This document shows, piece after piece, positions 8,546-16,823 of a DNA stretch of 52,369 bases. The stretch is taken from positions 1 through 52,369 of the forward strand of contig JANQGV010000018.1 in NCBI GenBank assembly GCA_028282925.1, read 5' to 3'. The notes under the pieces are model-generated. The model did no database searches. It had not been told where the DNA came from and saw nothing but the letters and a program-made list of their open reading frames with translations. A program made the translations under genes and the position numbers. This DNA comes from Thermodesulfobacteriota bacterium. Its GTDB lineage: Bacteria > Desulfobacterota > WTBG01 > CAIYCZ01 > CAIRTM01. Every line of letters begins with the position of its first letter. Within the stretch, counting starts at the first letter, position 1.

Positions 8546-8563
8546 TGGCTCCCCAGCGCGGAC
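8546..8563 (-). repeat. tRNA-Asn 3'-end copy 4 (attachment-site-like)
   Basis: 18 bases (TGGCTCCCCAGCGCGGAC) are identical to 8656-8673 of the tRNA gene. Beyond them the sequence diverges completely (TTCCTTCGGCTGCGCTCAGG). Confidence 0.8.
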
Positions 8564-8616
8564 TTCCTTCGGCTGCGCTCAGGATAAACTCACCATGGTT
8601 CTCGTCAAAATAAAAA

Positions 8617-8643
8617 GACCCGTTCCTAAAACCGGAACAGGTC
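8617..8643 (-). terminator. tRNA-Asn terminator
   Basis: On the minus strand the stem is GACCTGTTCC / GGAACGGGTC (one T/G pair inside), followed by TTTTTATTTT. It lies 12 bp beyond the CCA end of tRNA-Asn. Confidence 0.8.
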
Positions 8644-8655
8644 TTTGTTATTTTC

Positions 8656-8731
<76 letters not shown>

Positions 8732-8750
8732 ACAGCGGTGTAAATACAAA

Positions 8751-8780
8751 AATATAAAGAAAAGTCTATTGTTTGTCAAC
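8751..8780 (-). promoter_or_regulatory. Sigma70-type promoter of tRNA-Asn
   Basis: On the minus strand TTGACA (8780-8775) and TATATT (8756-8751) are separated by 18 bp, and the tRNA 5' end follows 19 bp after the -10. Confidence 0.75.
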
Positions 8781-8949
8781 GGTTTTTTTTGATTGGAAAG
8801 CAAATCGATACACCAGTCTCGTAATCATACCGTTCGGCTCAATTTTCTGAAGTATTTGCTTGACTCCGTTTATAAATACAGTATATAAAATAACAAATTA
8901 TTGGAATAGCTTATTAAAATACATCACATACGTTGTGGGGGATTACGCC

Positions 8950-9783
8950 ATGAAACAAATCAATGTACTGGTTGTTGATGATGACAGAGAAGTGCTGAGT
9001 ACTCTGGCCGAGATTTTATCCGAACTGAGGCTCAACCCCATAACTGCTGCCGATGGTGCCGAGGCCATAGACAAGATCAAAACCCGTAAAATTGATTTGA
9101 TCATCACCGACCTGATGATGCCCAATATCGACGGATTCGGGCTGATCGAGAAAACCAGACAGCTTAACGTAAACATCCCCATAGCGGTTATTTCCGGGCA
9201 CGGCGAGGTCAACAATGTGGTCAACGCGCTGAGCCACGGGGCCTATAATTTTATTACCAAGCCTTTTACCATTAAAGAAATCGAAAATATCGTAAAGCGG
9301 GGCCTTCGGCTGCGGGAATTTTCTTTGGGAACCCACCGGCTTCTGGAAGGCATCTCCAACTATACCGAAATGGAGATCCCCAGCTATCCGCATCTGCTGC
9401 CCTCAGCCGCGCTGTACATTGTGCGGGAGTGCCAGTGGCGCGGTGTAGAGGACGAAACGTTTTTGAGCAATATGTCGATCTGTATCGACGAACTGCTGAA
9501 CAATGCCCTGATCCACGGTAACGATCTTGACGAGACCAAAAAGATCCATGTGAAACTGGTGTTTGACCATGAGAAAATCACGGTCACCATTGAAGATGAA
9601 GGCGAAGGGTTTGAATACAACAACCTGCTGAGTGAATTTACCGAAAATTCCGAAACGCTGCCCACCAAAAGAGGCCTTTTCATTGTTAACTACCTGATGG
9701 ATGAACTTTCCTTCAATGAAAAGGGTAATAAAATAACCATGGTGAAGTACCTGAACCCTGATGTGAAGCGGGTTTTACACTAA
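8950..9783 (+). CDS. Response regulator with anti-sigma-type ATPase output
   Basis: 277 aa from the ATG at 8950; a longer frame from a TTG at 8860 adds 30 residues that do not look like the domain. Residues 1-120 are a receiver domain with the acidic cluster D10-D12, phospho-acceptor D54 in ITDLMMP, S82 and K104 in FITKPF. Residues about 150-270 are an RsbW/SpoIIAB-like histidine-kinase-type ATPase: N-box ELLNNALIHGN (181-191), EDEGEGF (215-221) and RGLFIVNYLMD. No DNA-binding or phosphatase domain is present. The likely role is phosphorylation-controlled kinase or sequestering activity towards an anti-anti-sigma or similar partner. No partner kinase gene is adjacent. Confidence 0.85.
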   Translation: MKQINVLVVDDDREVLSTLAEILSELRLNPITAADGAEAIDKIKTRKIDLIITDLMMPNIDGFGLIEKTRQLNVNIPIAVISGHGEVNNVVNALSHGAYNFITKPFTIKEIENIVKRGLRLREFSLGTHRLLEGISNYTEMEIPSYPHLLPSAALYIVRECQWRGVEDETFLSNMSICIDELLNNALIHGNDLDETKKIHVKLVFDHEKITVTIEDEGEGFEYNNLLSEFTENSETLPTKRGLFIVNYLMDELSFNEKGNKITMVKYLNPDVKRVLH

Positions 9784-10175
9784 GGAGGCTGGCGGAAAAC
9801 GCCCATCTCCTGTGTTGCACGCCCCCTTCGTCACTGCGGCGTACTCATAGTCCCAAACCAAGCGAAGCATTCTGCTGCGGATGCCGCAATACCCGAGTCT
9901 ACCTGTAGTCCCTTCAGCCTCATCAACGTACAAACTAAGGAGGCTGGCGGAAAACGCCCATCTCCTGTGTTGCACAACCCCTTCGTCATTGCGACGTACA
10001 GTCAAGTACGCCAAATGATCAACAGTAAAAACAATACGCGTTTTTCCTGTTGAAGGAAACAACACACATCCGTGCTCCTAGTTTTCCACTTTCTTGGAAA
10101 ACTAGGCAACCGCTACGCGGTTGTATGTTGCCACCTCAGGGCTCGCGCGCCTTGGATCTGAACATTTTCTGCCAA
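9781..10175 (+). repeat. Composite repeat block (families A and B)
   Basis: A 40-bp sequence starting TAAGGAGGCTGGCGGAAAAC occurs identically at 9781-9820 and 9936-9975; the first copy supplies the stop codon of the preceding gene. Between them (9851-9930) lies a second repeat family, seen again at 44389-44472. The right part (10141-10170, TTGGATCTGAACATTTTCTG) matches the right end of the related element at 20289-20425. Relative to that element, about 110 bp of hairpin-rich sequence (10019-10123) is inserted. It is non-coding; the remaining bases up to 10380 are AT-rich and probably carry the mtnP promoter. Confidence 0.75.
10019..10123. repeat. Three consecutive strong hairpins inside the repeat block
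   Basis: Hairpin 1 (10019-10053): TCAACAG-t-AAAAAC pairs with GTTTTT-c-CTGTTGA. Hairpin 2 (10077-10106): perfect 12-bp stem CCTAGTTTTCCA / TGGAAAACTAGG with a 6-nt loop. Hairpin 3 (10107-10123): CAACCGC / GCGGTTG with a 3-nt loop. No U-tract follows any of them, so they are not ordinary terminators. Confidence 0.7.
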
Positions 10176-10380
10176 CCTCAAAAAGTGAGGTTATTACGTC
10201 ACAATTTCGCCTATCTTCATTTAGTCGGATAGTCATTCCAAATGCCTGTAATTCGGGCTTCGCGGCCATTTTCTGCCGTAAAACAGGAAAAATAATATTT
10301 TTTGCTTGAAATACAATGGTATTTAAGTATAAATGTAATATTTTACTGTTTTTGCAGATTAAACAGCTTGAGGTTTTGAT

Positions 10381-11166
10381 ATGATTAAGATAGGCATTAT
10401 CGGTGGAACCGGGTTCGGAAGTCCGGACATTGTTGAAGATATGAAGAAAATCAAAGTGCATACGCCTTTCGGGGCACCTTCGGCATTGCCGGTAACCGGC
10501 AAAATAGCCGGGGTGGATATGGTCAGCATTGCACGGCACGGCGAGGGGCACATCCTGTATCCCTCATCGGTCAATTTCCGGGCCAATATCTGGGCCATGA
10601 AAGAGCTGGGGGTTACCCATATTTTTGCTGTTACGGCGGTTGGCTCGCTACGGGAAGAGATTGAGCCGGGCCACCTGGTGTTTCCGGACCAGTTTATCGA
10701 CCGGACCACCAAAAGAAAATCCACCTTTTTTGAAGGCCAGGAGGTGTGTCACATACCCATGGCCGAACCGTTTTGCGCACGACTGCGCGGCCTGCTGGCA
10801 GACACTGCCGAAAACCTTTCCTTAAAAAGCCACAAAGATGCAACGGTCATTACCATAGAAGGCCCCCGGTTTTCCACCCGGGCCGAGAGCAAGATGTTCA
10901 GGATGTGGGGGGCCGATATCATCAACATGAGCACGGTGCCCGAAGTGGTGCTGGCCCGTGAAGCGGGCATCTGCTATGCCACCATAGCCATGAGCACCGA
11001 TTATGACTGCTGGCATGAAAGTGAAGAACCGGTAACCTGGGAACTGATACAGAAAACCATGGATGCAAATGTGGCCAATGTGAAAAAGCTGCTGCTGGCC
11101 GCTCTTCCCGCCGTTGATTTTGAAGAATGCGCCTGCCGTAATGATACGGCCCTGTCGACCCTGTAA
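10381..11166 (+). CDS. mtnP: S-methyl-5'-thioadenosine phosphorylase
   Basis: 261 aa, the usual length. It cleaves methylthioadenosine with phosphate to adenine and methylthioribose-1-phosphate in the cytosol. Motifs: GIIGGTGF at the N-terminus, AVTAVGSLREEIEPG, IEGPRFSTRAES, NMSTVPEVVLAREAG and MSTDYDCWHE, the MTAP rather than PNP pattern. A GAGG ribosome site lies 10 bp upstream. It is followed 61 bp later by apt, which would recycle the adenine released, so the pair forms a coherent salvage unit. Confidence 0.9.
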   Translation: MIKIGIIGGTGFGSPDIVEDMKKIKVHTPFGAPSALPVTGKIAGVDMVSIARHGEGHILYPSSVNFRANIWAMKELGVTHIFAVTAVGSLREEIEPGHLVFPDQFIDRTTKRKSTFFEGQEVCHIPMAEPFCARLRGLLADTAENLSLKSHKDATVITIEGPRFSTRAESKMFRMWGADIINMSTVPEVVLAREAGICYATIAMSTDYDCWHESEEPVTWELIQKTMDANVANVKKLLLAALPAVDFEECACRNDTALSTL

Positions 11167-11227
11167 AAATGAACCGGACGTGTCCGGCAACTACGCATGT
11201 ATGGACTAATCTCATAAGGAGGATGGT

Positions 11228-11743
11228 ATGAACATTAAGGAAAAAATTCGCGAGATTCCGGATTTCCCCAAGGAGGGAATTCTGTTTCGAGATATTACAA
11301 CCCTGCTTAAGGATCCGGAGGCGTTCAGCTATGTTGCAGATGAGTTGGTGAAACGCTACAAGGACAAAGATATAGACATGATAGCCGGGATTGAATCGCG
11401 AGGCTTTCTTTTCGGGACCATCCTGGCAAACCGTTTGGGAAAAGGGTTTGTGCTGATCCGCAAGCCCGGCAAGTTGCCGGCCGAAACCGTGTCCGCCGAA
11501 TATGAGCTTGAGTATGGTACCGATAAAATTGAAATGCACGTAGACGCTCTGGACAACGGCAAAAACGTACTGCTGGTCGACGACCTGCTTGCAACCGGGG
11601 GCACCATGAAGGCGGCCTGCGAACTGGTGGAGCGGGCCGGGGGCCGGGTTGTGGAGTGCAGCTTTCTGGTTGAGCTTTCGGACCTGAAGGGCAAAGACCG
11701 ATTGAAGGGATACGATACGTTTTCAATGGTTGTGTACTCATGA
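11228..11743 (+). CDS. apt: Adenine phosphoribosyltransferase
   Basis: 171 aa. Converts adenine plus PRPP to AMP. The PRPP-binding loop VLLVDDLLATGGT and the N-terminal IREIPDFPKEGILFRDIT signature are both clear, as is GIESRGF. A strong AAGGAGG ribosome site lies 7 bp before the ATG. Paired with mtnP upstream. A 10-bp hairpin (11751-11774) follows the stop codon directly. Confidence 0.93.
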   Translation: MNIKEKIREIPDFPKEGILFRDITTLLKDPEAFSYVADELVKRYKDKDIDMIAGIESRGFLFGTILANRLGKGFVLIRKPGKLPAETVSAEYELEYGTDKIEMHVDALDNGKNVLLVDDLLATGGTMKAACELVERAGGRVVECSFLVELSDLKGKDRLKGYDTFSMVVYS

Positions 11744-11750
11744 CGACTAT

Positions 11751-11774
11751 CCGTTTCAGTCAGTACTGAAACGG
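11751..11774 (+). terminator. Hairpin after apt
   Basis: CCGTTTCAGT-cagt-ACTGAAACGG, a perfect 10-bp stem, followed by only TTTCAT. Terminator-like but with a weak U-tract; it may act as an attenuator or 3'-end stabiliser between apt and rfaE1. Confidence 0.5.
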
Positions 11775-11818
11775 TTTCATACCATGGAGGTGCAAGGACC
11801 CTCCCGTAAAGGAACCAG

Positions 11819-12826
11819 ATGGACAAAGCACGACTTGAATCAATTCTGGAGAATTGCTCCCAAAGCAGAATCATGGTTGTGGGAGACATCATGCTGGATG
11901 AGTATCTTGAAGGAACCGTAGACCGCATTTCACCCGAAGCCCCGATCCCGGTGGTGAATATAATCAATAATAAAGAGCCCGATGTGCGGCTGGGCGGGGC
12001 GGCCAACGTGTTCAACAACCTGATATCGTTGGGGTGTAAACAGGCTTTTCTGTGCGGTGTTGTGGGCGACGATTCCAACGGCGAACTGGTTGAGAAGCAT
12101 GTGATCGGCTGCGGCATGACGGCCGACTGCCTTATAGTAGACAACGAACGGCCCACAACGGTAAAAACGCGCCTTATCGCCCATAACCAGCAGGTCATCA
12201 GGCTGGACCGGGAAGAACGGGCGCCGCTGTCGGATGAAAGCCGCAAGCGCCTGGCGGCCTGCATAGCGGAACGGCTCGACGATCTCGACGCCGTTATTTT
12301 TTCGGATTACGAAAAAGGGGTCATCACCCCGGAGTTGCTTGAGGACGTTCTGCCCCTGCTGGAGCAGAAAGATATTGTTGTGGCGGTAGATCCCAAGTTC
12401 TCAAACTTCCGGTATTTTAAGAATGTTACCATTGTTGTGCCCAACCGCAAGGAAGCCAGCGGATTTGTCCGGCATGAAATAGCCAATGAAGATGACGCGT
12501 TGACGGCGGCCCGCTATATGCTGGATACCCTGGCATGCGAGTGCGTGCTGATCAAGCTGGGAGAACACGGCATGCGTTTTGTCGACCGGAAAGGCGGCGA
12601 CGTGTCGATACATACCGCCGCCGAACAGGTCTACGATGTGACCGGGGCCGGCGATACGGTTATCAGCACCCTGGTGCTTGCAAAAACCGCAGGCGCCACC
12701 TGGGAAGAGGCCGCCAGAATCGCCAATGTTGCTGCCGGTATCGTTATACACTATATCGGGACCACCGCTATTGATGTGCAGCAGTTGGTGAGTGCTATTC
12801 TCCATAATAAATTTCCGGAACCGTGA
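11819..12826 (+). CDS. rfaE1: D-glycero-beta-D-manno-heptose-7-phosphate kinase
   Basis: 335-aa PfkB/ribokinase-fold kinase that makes heptose-1,7-bisphosphate, the substrate of GmhB (4474). Motifs: VVGDIMLDEYLEG at residues 19-31, SPEAPIPVV, LGGAANVFNNL and the C-terminal anion-hole motif VTGAGDTVIS. The second (nucleotidyltransferase) domain of fused HldE is absent, so the adenylyltransferase must be encoded elsewhere. AAAGGAACC precedes the ATG. Its stop overlaps the GTG start of the DUF4416 gene by 4 bp (GTGA). Confidence 0.9.
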   Translation: MDKARLESILENCSQSRIMVVGDIMLDEYLEGTVDRISPEAPIPVVNIINNKEPDVRLGGAANVFNNLISLGCKQAFLCGVVGDDSNGELVEKHVIGCGMTADCLIVDNERPTTVKTRLIAHNQQVIRLDREERAPLSDESRKRLAACIAERLDDLDAVIFSDYEKGVITPELLEDVLPLLEQKDIVVAVDPKFSNFRYFKNVTIVVPNRKEASGFVRHEIANEDDALTAARYMLDTLACECVLIKLGEHGMRFVDRKGGDVSIHTAAEQVYDVTGAGDTVISTLVLAKTAGATWEEAARIANVAAGIVIHYIGTTAIDVQQLVSAILHNKFPEP

Positions 12827-13365
12827 GCAGACCACACCCGCCGCAACCAGTAAAGCTTATTGCCAGCATCGTGACCGGCGAATCAGCCCTTGCCGAAACG
12901 GTGATCTCGCAACTTGTAGAGCAGTATGGAAAGACGGATTATCGTAGTCCACCACTGCCTTTTACGTATACCGACTATTATACAAAAGAGATGGGTGGAG
13001 ACTTGTTTCGGCATCTCGTAAGCTTCGAGCAGTTGATGGCACCGGACCTTCTGCCGTCGATAAAACTTTTTGCAAATGATATGGAAGATGCCTCTTTGCG
13101 TGACGACGGTACGCGGCGGATCAATATCGATCCCGGGTATATAGCATTGGAGCATTTGATCCTGGCGACCTGTAAACCGTTTACCCATCGGCCGTACCTG
13201 GCAGACGGAGTGTATGCCGATATGACCATGGTGTTTCGGCGCGGAACGTTTCGAAAGCTTGAATGGACGTTCCCCGACTACGGGTCCGATGAAATGATTG
13301 CCATTTTAAACAAAATACGCGGCATGTATCATCAACAGCGCAAAGTTTTGGAGCAGGGTGCGTGA
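12823..13365 (+). CDS. DUF4416 family protein
   Basis: 180 aa with the DUF4416 pattern PVKLIASI near the N-terminus, LPFTYTDYYTKEMGG, INIDPGYIALEHLILAT and LEWTFPDY. The family is common in deltaproteobacteria and some spirochaetes and has no established function. It uses a GTG start overlapping the rfaE1 stop, so translation is probably coupled. It sits between rfaE1 and yicC, the order usual in this lineage. Confidence 0.85.
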   Translation: MSRPHPPQPVKLIASIVTGESALAETVISQLVEQYGKTDYRSPPLPFTYTDYYTKEMGGDLFRHLVSFEQLMAPDLLPSIKLFANDMEDASLRDDGTRRINIDPGYIALEHLILATCKPFTHRPYLADGVYADMTMVFRRGTFRKLEWTFPDYGSDEMIAILNKIRGMYHQQRKVLEQGA

Positions 13366-13421
13366 GCTGACGCATAAGGCCCGCGGGACAGTAACGATAA
13401 TTTCATTTGGGGAGAGAGCAT

Positions 13422-14303
13422 ATGTTGCGAAGCATGACCGGTTACGGGCGGGCGGAAGCCAGGATCAACGATAAAAACGTTGTGGTTGAGGTACGGTCGG
13501 TCAATCATCGATACCTGGATGTGTCTGTGCGCATTCCGCGCCTCTTTTTTGTTATCGAAAAGGACATTAAAAAACTGGTATCATCGTATACCTCGCGGGG
13601 AAAAATCGATGTTACGGTGCAGTTCGATACGACCCAGCAGAATGACACCGCCATACAGGTCAATCTCCCCCAGGTGCAGCATATTTACGGCCTGCTGGAA
13701 AGTATTAAGACACAGGTTTCCATGCCGGATGAGGTCGGCTTCGGTGAACTTCTGGCTTTTAAAGACTATATTTTCAAACCCGAGGAGGACGAGGTAGATG
13801 AGGCCACTATGTGGCAGTCCTTTCAGGAGGGGCTTACCCGGGCACTTGAGGAAATGAAGCAGATGCAGGAAGTGGAAGGCGAGGAAATTGCGGTTGATAT
13901 GCTGCAGCGGCTCAAGGAGGTTGAGAGCCTGGCCGGTACCATCGAGCAGTGCATTCCCGATTCGGTGGCAAACCGGCAGCAGAATTTGAAGGAACGGGTA
14001 AAATCCCTCAACGAAGGGCTCGAGGTTGATGAAATCCGCATGATGCAGGAAGTTGCCGTCCTGGCCGACAAGAGCGACATCACCGAGGAGGTGGTGCGTG
14101 CCAAGAGCCATATCAAGCAGTTTATGACCTGGATCAATTCAGCGGAAACCATCGGACGAAAGCTCGATTTTCTTATCCAGGAGATCAACCGCGAAATAAA
14201 TACCATCGGGGCCAAGGCATCGGATGCCGATATTTCCCTGCATGTGGTGGAAATCAAGAACGAACTGGAAAAGATTCGTGAGCAGGTGCAGAATATTATG
14301 TAA
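13422..14303 (+). CDS. yicC: YicC-family endoribonuclease
   Basis: 293 aa from the ATG at 13422, preceded by GGGGAGAG; an upstream TTG in frame is unlikely. YicC_N domain starts with MLRSMTGYGRAE and EVRSVNHRYLDVS; the C-terminal DUF1732 part ends DISLHVVEIKNELEKIREQVQN. Homologues are endoribonucleases linked to small-RNA turnover and stationary-phase survival. First in the tight yicC-remA-gmk-pyrF run. Confidence 0.92.
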   Translation: MLRSMTGYGRAEARINDKNVVVEVRSVNHRYLDVSVRIPRLFFVIEKDIKKLVSSYTSRGKIDVTVQFDTTQQNDTAIQVNLPQVQHIYGLLESIKTQVSMPDEVGFGELLAFKDYIFKPEEDEVDEATMWQSFQEGLTRALEEMKQMQEVEGEEIAVDMLQRLKEVESLAGTIEQCIPDSVANRQQNLKERVKSLNEGLEVDEIRMMQEVAVLADKSDITEEVVRAKSHIKQFMTWINSAETIGRKLDFLIQEINREINTIGAKASDADISLHVVEIKNELEKIREQVQNIM

Positions 14304-14373
14304 TGCAACCCCGCGCAGCGCAATCGGGGAACGCATGAGAAACTACGACCAGTACAGGTGACAGGAGGATGTA

Positions 14374-14637
14374 ATGAGTATACAGCTTTTAAACATCGGT
14401 TTCGGCAATTCTGTGGTTCTCTCAAAGGTGGTAGCAATCTTGACGCCGGGATCCGCGCCCATGAAACGCCTTAAAGACGACGCGAAAGCCTCGGGCAGGC
14501 TTGTTGATGCAACCCAGGGCCGGAAAACCCGGTCGATTATTATTACCGACAGCAACCATGTTATTCTGTCCGGTGTGCAGGCTGAAACCATTGCGCTACG
14601 CGCCCACAGCGACGAAATGGAAAAAACGGGGAAATGA
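14374..14637 (+). CDS. remA: RemA/DUF370 family regulator
   Basis: 87 aa, the family length, with the signature [31 protein letters not shown] and [19 protein letters not shown]. In Bacillus, RemA is a DNA-binding activator of biofilm matrix genes; in Desulfobacterota the role is not established. AGGAGG ribosome site. Its TGA overlaps the gmk ATG (ATGA). The link to the curli genes in this window is only a possibility. Confidence 0.88.
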   Translation: MSIQLLNIGFGNSVVLSKVVAILTPGSAPMKRLKDDAKASGRLVDATQGRKTRSIIITDSNHVILSGVQAETIALRAHSDEMEKTGK

Positions 14638-15275
14638 TGACGGCAAAAGAGTCAACCAGCGGCCCGCGCCTTCTTTTTGTGGTTTCGGCCCCTTCCGGGA
14701 CCGGTAAAACCTCGCTGTGCAAGAAGCTGCTCAGTGAAGTGCCGGGTCTGTCCTTTTCCATTTCACACACCACCCGGGCACCCCGGGAGGGCGAAGAGGA
14801 CGGCAAGAACTACTATTTTACCAACCGGGATGAGTTTGAGCAGGCCGTTGCCGACGGCAAGATGGCCGAATGGGCCGAAATATACGGCAACTGTTATGGA
14901 ACCGCCCGGGCCACGATACAGCAGTTCATGGACCAGGGCGTTGATGTGCTTTTTGATATCGATGAGCGCGGCGCGCAGCAGTTGCGGGAAATCTATCCCG
15001 ATCTGATAACCATTCTGATCCTGCCTCCCTCCATTGCCGATTTGCGCAAGCGGCTGACCGGGCGGGGCACCGAAACCGAAGCCGCCCTCCGGAAGCGCCT
15101 CACGCAGGCCGAGGAGGAAATAGCGCGTATGGCATGGTACCAATATGTGGTTGTCAACGACACGCTGGAGGATGCCCTGGATCAGCTTAAGGCGATTGTG
15201 CAGGCTGAGCGCTGCAAGCATAATCACGACTTTATTGAAAGGCTTCTGCAGGAAGATGACGGAATTAAAAAATAA
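14634..15275 (+). CDS. gmk: Guanylate kinase
   Basis: 213 aa; phosphorylates GMP to GDP. P-loop [10 protein letters not shown] at residues 18-27, GMP-binding [19 protein letters not shown], the lid region [17 protein letters not shown], and the [14 protein letters not shown]-terminal helix. Translationally coupled to remA upstream; the last 20 bp overlap the start of pyrF. Confidence 0.95.
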   Translation: MMTAKESTSGPRLLFVVSAPSGTGKTSLCKKLLSEVPGLSFSISHTTRAPREGEEDGKNYYFTNRDEFEQAVADGKMAEWAEIYGNCYGTARATIQQFMDQGVDVLFDIDERGAQQLREIYPDLITILILPPSIADLRKRLTGRGTETEAALRKRLTQAEEEIARMAWYQYVVVNDTLEDALDQLKAIVQAERCKHNHDFIERLLQEDDGIKK

Positions 15276-15984
15276 GATTATTGTAGCACTCGATGTGGAA
15301 GAGCTTGCACAGGCACGGGACCTGGTGCAGTGCCTGCAGGACGAGGTCGGGGCGTTTAAAATAGGCAAGCAGATGTATACCCGCTACGGACCGGAAGTGG
15401 TGCAGATGATCCATGACCGGGGCGGGCGCGTTTTTCTTGATTTGAAATATCACGACATCCCTACGACGGTTGCCAAAGCCGCGCGGGAAGTGACCCGGCT
15501 AAACGTATTTATGTTCAATATGCACGCCCTAGGAGGGCTGCGCATGATGCAGCAGGCGGTTGAAGCCGTGCGCGAAGCCGCTGAGGGCGGGACCGGCGTT
15601 ACGCCGCTGGTGCTTGCCGTGACCGTGCTGACCAGCATGGGGCCCGAAGACCTCGAGCCGCTGGGCCTTAATGCCCCGGTTGAAGAACTGGTAACGAAGC
15701 TGGCTGCTTTGGCCAAGGCGGCCGGCATGGATGGTGTGGTTGCCTCCCCGAATGAAATACAGGCGGTGAAAGAGCGGTGCGGACGTGATTTCCTGGTGGT
15801 GACCCCCGGTATTCGCCCGGCAGCCTCGGGCAGCGACGACCAGAAACGCATCATGACCCCCGGCCGGGCGGTACAGGCCGGGGTCGATTATATTGTGGTC
15901 GGGAGGCCGATTGCCCAGGCCGCCGACCCTGCTGCTGCAGCACGTGCAATTGCCCGTGAGATGGAAGAGCACGCGGGCGGCTGA
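15256..15984 (+). CDS. pyrF: Orotidine 5'-phosphate decarboxylase
   Basis: 242 aa from the ATG at 15256; upstream in-frame codons lie inside gmk and do not look like PyrF. Last step of UMP synthesis. Motifs: IVALDVEE, the catalytic FLDLKYHDIPTTV, VTPGIRPA and VDYIVVGRPIAQA. It overlaps gmk by 20 bp, with the ribosome site inside the gmk tail. Confidence 0.95.
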   Translation: MTELKNKIIVALDVEELAQARDLVQCLQDEVGAFKIGKQMYTRYGPEVVQMIHDRGGRVFLDLKYHDIPTTVAKAAREVTRLNVFMFNMHALGGLRMMQQAVEAVREAAEGGTGVTPLVLAVTVLTSMGPEDLEPLGLNAPVEELVTKLAALAKAAGMDGVVASPNEIQAVKERCGRDFLVVTPGIRPAASGSDDQKRIMTPGRAVQAGVDYIVVGRPIAQAADPAAAARAIAREMEEHAGG

Positions 15985-16012
15985 TTGAAACATTCTATTC
16001 CAAGACTATCGC

Positions 16013-16759
16013 ATGCCGATTACGTTATATGGTATTCACCCGGTACTTGAGGCGCTGAAAAAGCGCCCGAAAGCATTTCACCGTGTTATGCTGTCGCGGC
16101 AGGAGACCGGAGGCGCTTTGCGCAACATCCGGGAACTGGCCGCACAGGCCCGCATCGAGGTCCGCCGGGAGGCGGCAAAAAACCTGTCGCATTTCTGCCG
16201 CTCGGAACATCACCAGGGGGTCGTCGCCGAAGTTGAGCCCTTTCCCCTGGTGGATGCAGTCACCCTTGTGTCCCGCTGCCGGGCACAGGGCGAAAGTGTT
16301 TTGCTGTTGGTGCTTGATTCGATCCAGGACCCTCAGAATTTCGGTGCGCTGCTGCGCAGCGCTGTGTGCAGCGGTGTGCAGGGTGTTGTATTCCCCCAGG
16401 ACCGGTCGGCAAAGCTCAGTGCAACGGTGGCAAAGGCTTCGGCCGGGGCTATCGAGCATGTGCACCTGTGCCGGGTGGTGAATATCGCCAACACCCTCGA
16501 CGGTTTAAAAAAGGAGGGTGTCTGGATAGCCGGACTGTTTCCCGGCGGCAGCAAGACGATCTATGAAATCGACTATACCCTTGACCTTGCGCTGGTGATC
16601 GGGAATGAGGAAAAGGGCATACGATCCCTGGTGGGAAAGAAGTGTGATTTTTCTCTTTCAATTCCATTGCAGGGCGGGTTTGACTCTTTAAATGCTTCTG
16701 TAGCGGGAGCGGTTGTGATGTTCGAGGCTATGCGTCAGCGACGCTACCAGGAAACGTGA
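16013..16759 (+). CDS. rlmB: 23S rRNA (guanosine-2'-O)-methyltransferase, RlmB/TrmH family
   Basis: 248-aa SPOUT methyltransferase. The N-terminal substrate-binding domain starts ITLYGIHPVLEAL. The knotted catalytic domain has motif 1 DSIQDPQNFGALLRSA, motif 2 ALVIGNEEKGIR and motif 3 IPLQGGFDSLNASVAGAV. This is the RlmB arrangement (G2251 of 23S rRNA in E. coli numbering). 28 bp after pyrF, same transcript. Confidence 0.9.
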   Translation: MPITLYGIHPVLEALKKRPKAFHRVMLSRQETGGALRNIRELAAQARIEVRREAAKNLSHFCRSEHHQGVVAEVEPFPLVDAVTLVSRCRAQGESVLLLVLDSIQDPQNFGALLRSAVCSGVQGVVFPQDRSAKLSATVAKASAGAIEHVHLCRVVNIANTLDGLKKEGVWIAGLFPGGSKTIYEIDYTLDLALVIGNEEKGIRSLVGKKCDFSLSIPLQGGFDSLNASVAGAVVMFEAMRQRRYQET

Positions 16760-16823
16760 TGTTTCAGGTGTTTTGGGCGGGTATTGTTTGCCCTGTGCCG
16801 GAACAGTAGATGAGTACTATATT

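Noticed and set aside
9775-10551. Several frames of 60-149 codons in the repeat block upstream of mtnP
   Set aside because: Built from dispersed repeats and hairpins; similar accidental frames appear at every copy of the repeat.
15145-15255. N-terminal extension of PyrF into gmk
   Set aside because: These 37 codons are out-of-frame gmk sequence; the PyrF homology starts at the ATG at 15256.
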